Origin: Hyposmocoma kahamanoa | Taxonomy: Eukaryota > Arthropoda > Insecta > Lepidoptera > Cosmopterigidae | DNA length: 64,000 bases | Assembly (NCBI RefSeq): GCF_003589595.1 | Contig: NW_020653900.1 | Span: forward strand, 885,868 to 949,867 | Direction of reading: 5' to 3' | Shown: positions 1-11,200 of the stretch, piece after piece | How the letters are laid out: each line of letters starts with the position of its first letter | Numbering within the stretch: the first letter of the stretch is position 1 | Translations under genes and position numbers: made by a program | Notes under the pieces: generated by a model | Told to the model about the DNA's origin: nothing | Seen by the model: the letters and a program-made list of their open reading frames with translations, nothing else | The model's database searches: none

Positions 1-98
1 TTTAGATTTTCAGTACAAATCGGCAATTTCATACTTTAACCCCTATTGTTAAATGTGGCAGAGTTTGACAGATTTAAGAATATTCAGCAAGTTCTTTA

Positions 99-1819
99 TA
101 CAGGCTGTAAATTTGAAAGTGGGACATATTCATACACGTCATAGAAAATCATGTTACTACTTAACATAGACTAAAATAAAATTAGGATATGGGATAAATC
201 AAAAAATAAATCAACATATTTGTTTTGGAGTGCACATAGGAATAAAACGATCCCCTTTACGCTTGATTTCGAGTCCAAAGTGGAACATATCAAGCGACGC
301 CGGCGCCGGCGGCGGCGCGAGTCGCACACTCCTACACACAATAACAATGGTTTCACATCTCCCTTCCTACTTTTTCGGGCTTAGGACCGACAAAGCACCT
401 CATTTCTCAAGAAAATAAAAACTAGTTACTCACTTACTCATTATGTTATAATGAAAAGAGCTGTTATCGAAATGATTATGTTTTAGCTTAGGTTAATTAT
501 TTTTTTACTTAGGAACTATTATCGAAATGTTTTACGTACTAATAAGTTTATGATTCAGTAATAGTTATTATTTAATAAGAATTGAGGTTTTTGGCGTAGT
601 TAAAAATGTGAAATCAAATTATTTACAATGATTTTTTAGTTATTTACAGTTTATTTACACTTACGTGGTATGGAGCAATTGTTCGAAATGTCCACCGTTT
701 TGCACAATGCATAGTCTAGCACGGCGTCGTAAATTTCGTTTTAAGTTGTTTAGCACAAACACATTTTGTCGCACAGTACGAAATGCTGTAATTATTTTTT
801 GACGCAACACTTCGGCACTATTCACCTCTTCCGTGTACACTAAACGTTTAATATCACCCCACAAATAAAAATCCATGGGCGTGAGATCAGGTGACCGAGG
901 TGGCCAGGCGACTGGGCCTCCACGTCCAATCCAATGATCACCAAAGGTGTCATTCAGATACTGGCGCACTTCACGTCCATAGTGTGGGGGGGCTCCATCC
1001 TGCTGGTAATAAAAGCTTTGGTGGAGAGCAAGGGGCACGTCGTCCAACATCTCGTCCACAACGCAGCGTAACAACTGCAAATAAGTTGCACTGGTGAGAC
1101 GACTCTCGAGAAAGTAAGGCCCCAACAAGTGATTTCCAACTATCAACACACGTTCAAACTGAACCGGTGTTGGAAAGAATCCCGTTTAGTTTTTTTCGGG
1201 TTGTGGTCCCGATGGCTCCACCAATGTTCGTTATGAACGTTAAACACGCCTACACGCGTAAACATACTCTCATCTGTCCATAAAATGTTTACGTGATGAT
1301 TGGCCAGTAGCCATTCACAAAGTGCAACTCGCGGAGCATTGTCATTGGCCGTGATATCTTGGACCCTTCTGAAATGAAATGGGCGCATTTGCTCGCGTTT
1401 TAGAAGGTTCCACACTGTCATGTGCGAGACATTGAAGTGGCGAGAACCTCAGTCAATTCGACATTTGAATATGTATCCATTTTGCGGGCGAGAGCGGCGC
1501 TGTGATCGGGCGAGCGAAAGTACTTTACGTGTCTTCGCGAGGGCGGCCGCGCGTGCACTGTTTGATGGGCGGGCTCTGCTCCTTGATGTGCCGCGCGATC
1601 AAAGAGGCCGCGCTCGCGCTAGTAGACTCGCGCTGCGTGGGAACATCAATAGGGATGTGCATGGATTTCGACGACTAATGTTGTTCACAAGCAGTAGTCG
1701 ATAAAAAAATAAAAAATATTTTTTTTTTGTAAAACATAAGTTCATTTTTTCTTTGGGTTCAGAATCAGGAATATAACGCACTCTATAAGTATGTCTCACT
1801 TTCAAATTTACAGCCTGTA
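99..1819 (-). mobile_element. Tc1/mariner-superfamily element with both terminal inverted repeats
   Basis: Terminal inverted repeats of about 34 bp lie at 101-134 and 1784-1817; both begin CAGGCTGTAAATTTGAAAGT when read inward, with a few mismatches further in. Each is flanked by TA (99-100 and 1818-1819), the usual target duplication of this superfamily. The element is about 1.72 kb and carries a broken transposase on the minus strand. The stretch 1481-1700 is GC-rich and would be the 5' leader of the transposase. The stretch 135-660 holds no reading frame I can recognise, apart from a short GC-rich run at 296-318. Confidence 0.88.
661..1480 (-). pseudogene. Decayed mariner-type transposase (DD41D-like spacing)
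   Basis: This would catalyse cut-and-paste transposition if intact. Reading on the minus strand: a start peptide MDTYSNVELTEV at 1480-1445; then VSHMTVWNLLKRE, a helix-turn-helix-like segment; ILWTDESMF (first catalytic Asp); YYQQDGAPPH (second Asp, near 1000); and PPRSPDLTPMDFYLWG (third Asp). By my count 41 residues separate the second Asp from the Asp of TPMD, which fits DD41D rather than DD34D elements. The start peptide is joined almost directly to the VSHMTVW segment, so roughly 100 residues of the DNA-binding N-terminus are missing and the frame changes there. A second frameshift lies near 1145, where FSLNV passes to LIVGNH. The C-terminal part, 661-1149, is open for 162 codons. It cannot make an active protein. 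Confidence 0.85.
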
Positions 1820-2150
1820 TTTATGAACAAACTGAAAACTTGTTGTTTTCTGCTACTACAAATAAACATCCGGAGCGAAATACTGGACAATGTTATAAAC
1901 ATAACCTATATCAAGTTTATAACCCCCAGCTTCTACATGCTGTAAATTAGCTTTTTTAATACTTTTATAATGAATCACAAGTATTGATGGGTATAATGTA
2001 CGTTGTCAAAAACACTGGATCACAAAATACACGGGATGTCGCTATTCTTCTTTAGACTTATTAACATCAACGTGAAAATATGGACGAATTACGAACCTTT
2101 TTCGCAATAACCTGTTGATAATATTTTAAACCACTTAGTTCTATCTATTA
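1820..2150. other. No gene recognised
   Basis: AT-rich spacer between the mariner-type element and the LINE. I see no reading frame or known repeat. Confidence 0.5.
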
Positions 2151-2171
2151 ACGTAATGATCGACCCCAGTA

Positions 2172-3285
2172 ATGTCAATCTTTCTTGATATGAGTAGAGC
2201 CTTCGATTTCGTCAATCATTCTAAACTCCTACGCAAACTCGAAATGTATGGTATCAGGGGGAGAGCCCTTGAATGGTTAGAGAGCTACTTAAAAAATAGA
2301 ACTCAATATACAGATATAAATGGAATATTAGAAACAAATAGAACAATATATTTGAAAAACAAACGTTTAGATCAAATATTAAAACAACTAATGCTGGAAT
2401 TCCCCAAGGCAGCGTGCTAAGTCCGTTACTGTTCATCTTGTACATTAATGACCTCCCACATGTAACTAACCATAAATGTATACAATTTGCTGACGATACA
2501 ACAATTATGATAAAATGTGAAGATAAAGCGACATTTAATACCGACATATACAAATCATTGACAGTTGTAATAAATTGGATGAACTTTAATGACTTAAATA
2601 TTAATATAAGTAAAACTAAAATTATGACATTTCGATCGTACAATTAAAATTCTATATTAATTCCAATTCAATACAATGCTGCCACCGTAGACGAAGTTAC
2701 ACATTTAATTTTCTTGGATTAACAATTGACACCCACCTAAGCTGGAAAGAACATATCGAGCAGATTTGTATGAAGCTAAATAGATTCTCTACGAAGATTA
2801 AGGCAAACTGTCTCTCGAGAAGCGGCATTGACGGCGTATCACGGCTACATTTCGTCTGTGCTTAGCTACAGTGTTATACTGTGGGGCAATTCAGTAGTCG
2901 TAGAAAGTGCGTTTAAGGTTCAGAAGAAGTGTGTTCGGGCGATCTGCGGTGCGTCGTTCGATCGCTGTAAACCGCTGTTCAAAAAATTAAACATACTGCC
3001 TTTGCGATGCATGTATATTAGGGATATATGTGTATTTGTCAAAACTTATCCTTAATATTTCAAAACACGTGGTGAAATTAATCAAAGGCAGACCAGAGCA
3101 AAAACTATGAATCTTCTGTACCAACCTCGTTCCCATAAAGTAATTTATAAGAAAAACTGCTTCAACATGAGTATAATTATTTACAACAATCTGCCAAATG
3201 AAATTAAATTGTTGCAAGGACATACTTTTAAATTACAATTGACAAAATGGCTTTTGACACATTGTTTCTATAGTAATAAAGAATA
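2172..3285 (+). pseudogene. Reverse transcriptase of a non-LTR retrotransposon, fragment with frameshifts
   Basis: This would copy LINE RNA into DNA at the target site. Visible blocks, in order over three frames: LDMSRAFDFVNHSKLLRKL (RT motif A region) and WLESYLKNRTQ at 2172-2305; GIPQGSVLSPLLFILYINDL at about 2394-2452; the catalytic box FADD at 2489-2500, followed by KTKIMTF; then a C-terminal region with YISSVLSYSVILWGNS, KKCVRAICG and LPNEIKLLQ, ending with a stop near 3285. At least three frameshifts or stops separate these blocks. A short AT-rich insert before GIPQGS looks like an added stretch. The clade call (Jockey or CR1) is by general resemblance only. Confidence 0.85.
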
Positions 3286-3309
3286 GTTAAAATTTCCAAA
3301 TAAAAATTT

Positions 3310-4243
3310 AGGGGAGACCGGGGCTGGTAGTTCCCGGGGTAAGTTGTTCTCACAGCAATAACTTTGCAAGGAAAATATGTAGCAATACATGTGTAGCGCG
3401 TCGTTAAAGCGTCAGGTGATGCGTCTTCTCGGCAGCTATTTCAGTTACGCCGGCGACGACGTGTGACTATATGCGTGGAGCTGTCAAAATATCACTTAAG
3501 TAAATTTTTTCTTGTTTAAATTTTTTGGTCTGTCTTTGTTTATTATGGGCCGGTTCATACGTAACTTTTCTTAACTGTAGTGTCATTAGTAAGGAATCTT
3601 ATTGTTTGAGTATTTTTTGATTGATTCTATTACTTTGCCGGTATGTCAGTCTTCGTATAAAAACGTAATTTGGGGCTATAAGTTCCTCACTCGAGGGGCT
3701 GGTTGTTCCTAGGAACAACTTCCCCAATTGACCTCCAATCATACTTAAAAATTTTTATGACCATTTTTTTTTGTTTTAAGGGTGCGAGACTACAAATGGG
3801 CTCGTGTCAAATATTTAAACAAGATGATAGAGTTACTAATGTGTGTCTTAACTGTGATTCAGATGACGAAATGAGCGATGAATAATATTACTGATAAATA
3901 AGAATGTAGTTGGTTTTTTTAAGTTACTTGTGCATAATGTAAATTATAAAAAGGGTGGTTTTATTTAAGAAAATCTTTGTTATACTGTCATGATCTAGGC
4001 GGAACAATTTGCCTCAAAGGCGAACAACGCGCCCCAAAGCGGGGCCGAATGTTCCGCTCCGAAATTTGTCATAAATTTGCCTCTATAAAAAAGACTATTG
4101 AGATATTAGTAAAAGTGACTATATTATAACAAAAAGCGACAAACATTTGTTCAATATTGCTACATGTAGAATATCAAATCCTTCATTTTCAGTATGAAAC
4201 TTCAACTTATTTTAAAATCGGAACGTTCAGCCCCGCTCTCCTC
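3310..4243. mobile_element. Probable non-autonomous DNA transposon with GGGGAGACCGGGGCT-type ends
   Basis: The left end reads GGGGAGACCGGGGCTGGTAG. The right end, read inward on the other strand, begins GAGGAGAGCGGGGCTGAACG. The match is about 25 bp with several mismatches. Short GC-rich copies of the same motif (GCCCCAAAGCGGGGC near 4031-4045) recur inside. A frame at 3703-3885 ends in an acidic tail, CLNCDSDDEMSDE, and may be a leftover of a transposase exon; I cannot assign it. No clear target duplication was found. Confidence 0.5.
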
Positions 4244-4431
4244 TATATTAATTTGTGCAATTAACAGTAGAAACCAAACATGAAAGTAATATTTGTACAT
4301 CTGCTTGCAGGTTGAATACAATGTACCTAATTTTATTTAACACCTTTATCATTACTGTATTCTGGCAAATAAACGTATTCTATTTTATTCTATCATAACT
4401 TGATTATTTTTTGTTAGCAATGTGAATGAAT

Positions 4432-4585
4432 TACCTTCGTGGCCGAAAGGTTACCACCTTGGTCTGCCACGCAGAGGTCCCAGGTTCAATTCTTTAAATA
4501 GAATGTAATTTTTAATAACGGTGTAATTTGTGGTTGTCTATGTGTACAGGGTTTTCTAAGTGAGGGGCTATGAATGTGTGCTTTT
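4432..4585 (+). repeat. SINE-B copy, decayed
   Basis: tRNA-like head with box A (GTGGCCGAAAGGTTA) and box B (GGTTCAATTC), then the family body GTGTAATTTGTGGTTGTCTA. About 60 bp of the body is missing or replaced compared with the copy at 45634-45847. Confidence 0.75.
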
Positions 4586-5143
4586 ATTTCTATATTCATT
4601 TTATTTATTTGGAGATTTACACTTTGTTATCTCAAGTCTATTTATGTTTTCTACGCCATTTGGTGGCGGAGAGAGAAGAGCCTCTACAGTAATTAACGGT
4701 GACACCACAGGAACATTGTTTTTCTATATGCGAGGGGGCGCAGCGAGGAACACCGGCTGTGACGCGTGGCTTCAACCATTGAAGCCATTTGTTTTTAGGT
4801 CACAAAATTAAGTAAATGTAAAAGATTACATTAAATATCCTCATTGCATATCAAACAAATCATTTCATTGCAGAGTCTCACCTGTCATGAAGCGTGTGAC
4901 ACACACAATCCAAAAATAAACTCTTTAGAAGCTGTAAAGTAGAAAAATAAATAAGTTTTTGGCAGTACTGTCTTCTGCTTGCCTTTCCGTCATCAAAATA
5001 TTGACGTTACGCAATGCATCAAATTGAAAAACAGAGTGAAGTATCGTTGGGATTCAATGCTTTTTAAAAGTTTATTTAATGATTAAAATAATGAAACAGT
5101 GATGGAGAAAATGTTTAGTGAAGACTAACTAACAAAATTCAAA
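4586..5143 (+). other. Upstream region of the four-TM gene
   Basis: This stretch precedes the start codon at 5144 and should hold the 5' leader and promoter. I see no convincing TATA box or initiator. A frame at 4560-4811 has no family resemblance. The context at the start (TTCAAAATGAAG) is a good insect initiation context. Confidence 0.4.
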
Positions 5144-5236
5144 ATGAAGTTCATGGACAAATTGCCAACTGTGATCAGCTGTTGTTTCTGTTGTTTCCTC
5201 AGAGCTGGATCCGTCATGATTGGGCTCGTGTCCTTT
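5144..5236 (+). CDS. Exon 1 of the four-TM gene
   Basis: 31 codons from ATG, ending GTGTCCTTT before donor GTAAGA. It encodes the cysteine cluster and the first half of TM1. The frame stays open past the donor for about 43 codons, but those residues are not hydrophobic in the right way, whereas splicing to 9744 completes a normal TM helix (MIGLVSF joined to IAGLIL). Confidence 0.82.
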
Positions 5237-8200
5237 GTAAGATCACATTTATTTAATGGTATATTTTTTATCGAGGCATTTAAACGAGCCAATTTACACC
5301 CGAGGTGGCTAGACAAACAAGATTTAGCGAGGGTGTCTATTACTCCGAGAGTTTATATTGGCTTGTAGTCTTGAGTAGAGGTGGGAATTTAAACAAGATC
5401 TTTAAAAAGTTTGCTTTTTAAAGCAAATACATGAGCACGCTTTCCAATTTTAGTGTAAGCGTTAGTTAGCTCAATACTCAACTTTTGATTTTTTACAACG
5501 TGCTTATGTTTCAAGTTCCGCCATCTATGTTTCCTACATAAGTTAATTCGTCAATGTGAACAATAATTTTATAAATGAAAATGAAACTCGAGTTTTACAA
5601 ATTTACTTACTTATCTTAAAACCTTTAGTGGTCTACTCTTGCTTTTCGCTATCAACACAACGTTGCAAGCTTTTTTTAACCTAAATGACTGTGCGCTTGT
5701 TTAGAAAAACGTTTCTAAACGTTAAAGCGTTTAAAAAAGCATGCTATTTAAAAAAAGTACGTTTTAACGTTTAAAAAAATAAGCAGCTTTTCCCATCTCT
5801 AGTCACGAGGTGAAAAATTTACTTCGATTGTCATGAAAAATTGTCAATTAAGTACGAAAAGGTTTAATAGAATACAATGTTGTACTTAAAGTTAAACGTA
5901 CAATTGGATTATTTTTAATATCATAAATTACGGTCCTTCATAAATTTAATAAATATTTCACAATGTTGATGGTTAGGCTACATTCCTCTAGCCCACACGT
6001 TATGTCCATAAAAAATTATAACAAACTGCCTGATGCATTGAACTGAATATTTTTTTTAAAACTAAAAGACTTACTAATAAATAAATGTTATTACGATATC
6101 ATTGAATTCCTGAACGGAACCTTATAACAAAAAGGTACATTCGAAAACAGTTCATTTACTCTCTTCCCTTCTGTTTTGTTGTGCCCAAGAGGGTTCATGA
6201 TGTTATCGTTGATGAATGAATGAAATATTCTTTATTGCACATTAAAATTACAATGACAACATAGAACAGTAATGCAAGTATCACAGAGTAATCCAATGTA
6301 CAACAGGCGGCCTTGTTGTTAAGTAGCAAGTTCTTCCAGGCAACCTTAGGATAGAAATTTTAGAGTTGGAAAGGGGGTGCAACCAAAGAATGTCTTGTAA
6401 TGAAAGCATTTTAAATAAATACACTACTCATCAATAAAATAAATACATAAATAATAATAATAATTACAATATTAGAACGTATACATGAATATTGGTATAT
6501 AACAGTAAGGTTACTTATATACTTTTGAAGGACAATAAAATAAATAATAAATAGTAATAAGAATAAATAAATTTACAAAGGAAATAAAATTAAGGGAATG
6601 GAGCGAAAACTAGAATTAGTAGTTAAGGAAATATTCCTTAACACGTCGTTTGAAGGAATCAAGAGAAGGGGATCGTCGAATTGATTCAGGGAGAGAATTC
6701 CATAGCCTGATAGCAATACAGTAAACGAGTTGGAGTAAAAATCGGAGGCATGAGATGTTTAGTATAAGTGTATCAGAAGATCGAAGAGGACGGCAGCGCG
6801 TAGAATAATGAAAAGTAAAACGTTCTTTGAGGTAAAGAGACGTACAGGGATAGAATAAAGTAGAGTAAAGAAGGGAAAGTGTGTGAAGGTCTCTACGCCG
6901 GTGGATGGGCAGCCATTTAAGTTCTGCGCGAAACTGGGAAACATGATCAAATTTACGAAGTCCGCAGATACATCTTACACACATATTTTGGAGCCGTTCC
7001 AATTTATTAAGTAGGGTGACTGTCAAATCCGGACAACATACATCCGCATAGTCCAGTATCGGATGTAGGATGCTCTGAGCCAGCATAATTTTAGTTTTGA
7101 TAGGCAATAGTGAAAAATGTGCACCAAACACCTTCCTTCTAACCTCAGCAACATGCGGCTTCCATGTAAGACACCGATCGAAAATTATCCCTCACTTAAC
7201 TCTTGACTGTGTCTAGATATGGAATACGAACGCCATCGAAAATCGCAGGTGGTAAGGAGTTAAGGTCAACACGAGATACGTACCAAGGACTACTAATAAT
7301 GACGCACTGTGTTTTTGATGGGGAACCCTTACACCAAAAGACCGACTCCAGTCAAGAATAGATTGAAGATCCACATTGGTGGTATTGATGGCAAATGATA
7401 AGTCGTTAAGAGACGACTGGGTGTAAATTTGGACGTCGTCAGCATAAAGATGACAGGAAGAAGTGAAGGAGTGTGTAATGGGATGATATAAGCGTCCTTC
7501 CACGATGAGGGAAAAACACTGATGGACACAGATGTATTAAGGATTATGGTAATGGCGGGAGTGAGGAGATCAAGGAGAGGAATTATCATGTTACGACTAA
7601 AGCAATCACTACCTACAGCATTGGAGGCGATAGCTAAAATGTTTTTCTTAACATCACATCACAGTCATTAAATTGATTAAGAATAAAGGAGGAATTGGCA
7701 ATGAAGAAAGATGTAGTAAAGTGTTGTCTTTAATTGAACAATCCTAGACGGGCGTAGATGAAAAATGATAATTAAGTTTATCGAGATTTAAGTCTTGAGA
7801 AGAATTATTGCAACGAGATTTGCCAATTCCAAGCAACTTAAGGAATTTCCAAACTTTTGTGGATATGACGCTGTGCATCCCTTATCATCGTATTGCAGCG
7901 ATTTCTAATACGGTGATATTTCTTACGATTTTAATCAGATGGCTTACTTTTGTATTTGGCTTTAGCACGATTTTTCTTCACCATAAAGTTGCGAAGGTCA
8001 TCATTCAACCACAGGGCAGGAAAGTGCTTGATAAGTACAGGTCGAACCGGTGCATGTACGTCGTAAAGTTTAGTCAGAAGCGAAGTAAATATCTCAACCA
8101 GATTATCCACCGAACCAGCATTATCCACAACTGACCAGTCAACCCTATTGGCGTCTTCCCACAATCGATCCAGATCCATGGCCCCAAAATTGCGTTGTAG

Positions 8201-11200
8201 GAGAACTCGAGGCTTAGCTTTAGGTACACGTACCTTGTATGATAGATATACGAGGTCGTGATACGAAAAGGCATCAGCAGTAAATTGACCATGTTCGGTG
8301 ACAAATTCAGGAGAACAGACAGCTATAAGAGTTAAAAGTGAGGGACTACAGTCAGGGAAATGATGCGTAGCATTAGATGGAAGAATGTGTAATTTTGAAG
8401 AGTTCATAACGGAAAGAAGACTATGCAACCGAGAATCATTTTTAAGGAGGCAGGTATTAAAATCACCCATTAGAAATGGAGTGGTCGTAAGAAGGAGTAA
8501 AATCTTCGAGAAGCTTTTCAATGGACTATAGTAAACACCTAGAAGTATCTTATGGTAAGACAGAGTAATTTCAAGAAAAAAATGTTCAGCGGTATTGGGT
8601 GGAGGGGGCTGAGGTGATGCGCAAAGGATTATAAAAGGAATATGGCTAGGAAGATAAATGGCTACCCCACCATGGGAAGAACTTACGCGATCATTACGGA
8701 TCAATTGGAAACCTGGAAAAGAGAAAGAAGTAGAAGGGAGACAAGGATTTAAGAACGTCTCTGATGTAAGGATGATATGAATATTTTTGTCATGAAACGT
8801 GGCAAGCATGTCAGCATAATGTGCCGAAATGCTTTGTGGATTAATATGTATAATATTAAAATTGTTAACAACATTAAAATGTTATCTTTGTACTATTTAA
8901 CACTTTGTATACCATTGTGGAATGTAAATAAACATACTGAATATTGAATATTGCTATTTTTTTGACATCTCGTCAAAAGTGAGAAAGAAGTAATACGTTT
9001 TTTGTACCTCCAATCCATAAAAGTTTCATTCATAGGCTTATAGATAATTTTTTCTAGATTTCGGCGGCAAAAGATTATCAATTTGTAACCTTTGCTCTTT
9101 GTTCGAAGTCATATTCACTGTCACTTGACGATATTTTAAAACGAAATTTAAATTAAAAATCTAGTGAGAGATTTTTGAATAACCTTCTCACCGCAGCCGA
9201 TACCTTTACAGGTATCACAACTGGCGCGGTTGACACTTTTCGATCAAATGTATTTATTGAGATTTTTTTGCGAAATAACTCCACTAGTTTTATATGAATA
9301 CAAAGATCAGCAGCTTGATTTTGATAGCCTCTCCCGATCGGAAAATACGTCTCTTCTGAGTCGAGACGCATAATTGCGATTCACCACTGGCCGATTGGAA
9401 ACTTTTGACATTTCAAATCGGAACAATAGTTGATTTAATTAATTTTTTTTTATTGAATTGATATTCAATTATTTTTTGTGAAATTTGGAGTAATTTCATT
9501 TTGATTCCGGTTTGAATTAAAATCAGCCTGGTGATGTCACTAGCGGCGACGAATGCTATAACAAAAATCTATAACAAAAACACGTACGAGAATTTCGTCG
9601 ACTCCGTAACTGGACCCGTGGCTCAGATGGTCAGAGCAATGCTACGGTGCAGTATGGTCGTGGGTTCAAGTCACACCGAGTCGACGAAATTTTTCTCTGT
9701 TTGTATTCATAATCATAAAATGGTTTATGTTTATCAATTTCAGATAGCAGGTCTTATTCTTGCCCCAAACGTAAGTCACTCACATGGGTACTGGGACCTA
9801 CATGGAGCCATATTCACCAAGGAGGGAGCCGTCGAGGCTATGATCCAAAGTATTCTGGGCTGTATTTCTATTGTACTGTGTGTTGTCAGTGTCTGTTTGG
9901 TCGTTGGCGCTCTTTGTGTAAGTAAAATTCATCTGCGGCCTACTTGAAAGCCTGTCTGGGGAATAATATGTCAAATCCTATTTCTGAATAAAACCAAACA
10001 CTCCATGTTCTAGTACTTGATTTCATAATTATTAATGGAAATATATAGGATTTGATTTTTCAGGAAAATCACAGCTCTTGGAACTTGAGACAGTCTTTCA
10101 AGTTGGGCAGGCGGCTGGTGCTTGACCAAACGACATGATACTAAAAATGGTAATATGTATTCTATTTCAACCATTTGTGTAATTCAGTTTTATGTTTTTT
10201 GTCCTTGTCAAGAATTACTTTTATTTGAACCGAAACTTCTTTTACATTCCTACCATTTTCAAAATTGCTATAAAAATCTTCCCATAGGCCCGAGTCTCCT
10301 CTCAAGCGAAGTTTTAGGCCATAGTCCGCGACACTGGTCCGATGGGGATTGGGGACGTCACACGTTTTTCTAGGGTTGTGAACGTTCTTCGACGTGCAGG
10401 TTTCTCCGCTATGTTTTTCTTTACTGAAAACTTCAAGGTAAATTTCGAAACATAAATTCCGAGAAACTCAGAGGTAGGAGTCAGGATTCGAACCCTCGAT
10501 TTCTACTTGAGAGGTGGTAGGTCAAACTATTAGGCTATCGCGGCTTCTTACTATAAATCTATTTATTATTCACAAATAGTACGGTATTACGTATCATACT
10601 TAATACAAGTCACTCGCTGATATATAAGAAAAGTCCAACTTAATCGCAAAAGCTTCGCCGCTTTGTGTGCGGGACGCGAGAAGGGTCGCTATCAATGCCG
10701 ACAAAACGCTTGATGCCAAAGAGAAAGTATTTACCAATCAATGTACAATCTATCTACATGAAAAAGCTTACTATTTTCTTTGTATTATAATAAAATATTA
10801 TTACAATGATTCTAAAAAATCAATTAAATTTGTATTGAATTGGTATTTAATTATTTTTTTGGGCAATTACTCCACTAGTTTGTTATAATTATTAATGCAA
10901 AGATCGAACACTTGGAAAAAAATTCCTTCGATCCGGCCGGATTCGAACCAACGTCTTCTAGCAAACCGTGCCAGACTCTATGCCAACTAAGCCATGAGAC
11001 GTACCAGCGGACCTCACGAATTCTTCTATGTGCTTGTTTGTCAGATCTTTGCATTTGGTTTTCAACGACTTCTTAGCCGTATCGCCATCTATGAGATATC
11101 TATGAAAGTATTTCGTCACTCAGTTAGGTAACTTTAAAGCTACCAGTCCCGCCCGATCGAAGGATTGTTTCTAAGTGTTTGATCTTTGTATTAATAATTA

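Larger units (their letters stand above)
2160..4400 (+). mobile_element. 5'-truncated Jockey/CR1-like LINE, interrupted by another element
   Basis: The unit has reverse transcriptase remnants at 2172-3285, then a 3' end rich in polyadenylation-like sequence (AAATAAACG near 4370) with a repeating TTCTA tail at 4375-4397. The 3310-4243 stretch has its own inverted ends and appears to have landed in the 3' untranslated part, since LINE-like 3' sequence resumes after it. Joining the two parts is inference; the coding part alone is secure. The 5' end, with the endonuclease domain, is missing. Confidence 0.6.
6205..8885 (-). mobile_element. Decayed APE-type LINE in intron 1, antisense to the host gene
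   Basis: Endonuclease, then reverse transcriptase, then C-terminal domain run in order from high to low coordinates. The 3' end lies near 6205-6240, where the minus strand reads CAATAAAG and then short ATTC repeats (TTCATTCATTCATC). Its 5' end is cut near 8885. Between about 7500 and 7590 a large part of the RT is missing, so the copy is both 5'-truncated and internally deleted. It cannot be active. Confidence 0.85.

Noticed and set aside
1420..1704. 94-residue frame on the plus strand
   Set aside because: It is antisense to the leader of the mariner-type transposase and lies inside the element.
3703..3885. 60-residue frame with an acidic tail
   Set aside because: It might be a transposase exon remnant, but there is no motif strong enough to list it as a gene.
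5237..5368. Continuation of the exon 1 frame
   Set aside because: It passes a GTAAGA donor, and the added residues disrupt the TM helix that exon 2 completes.
9531..9947. 138-residue frame taken as one gene
   Set aside because: Only 9744-9917 is coding; the N-terminal part translates a tRNA-like SINE and the end runs past a GTAAGT donor.
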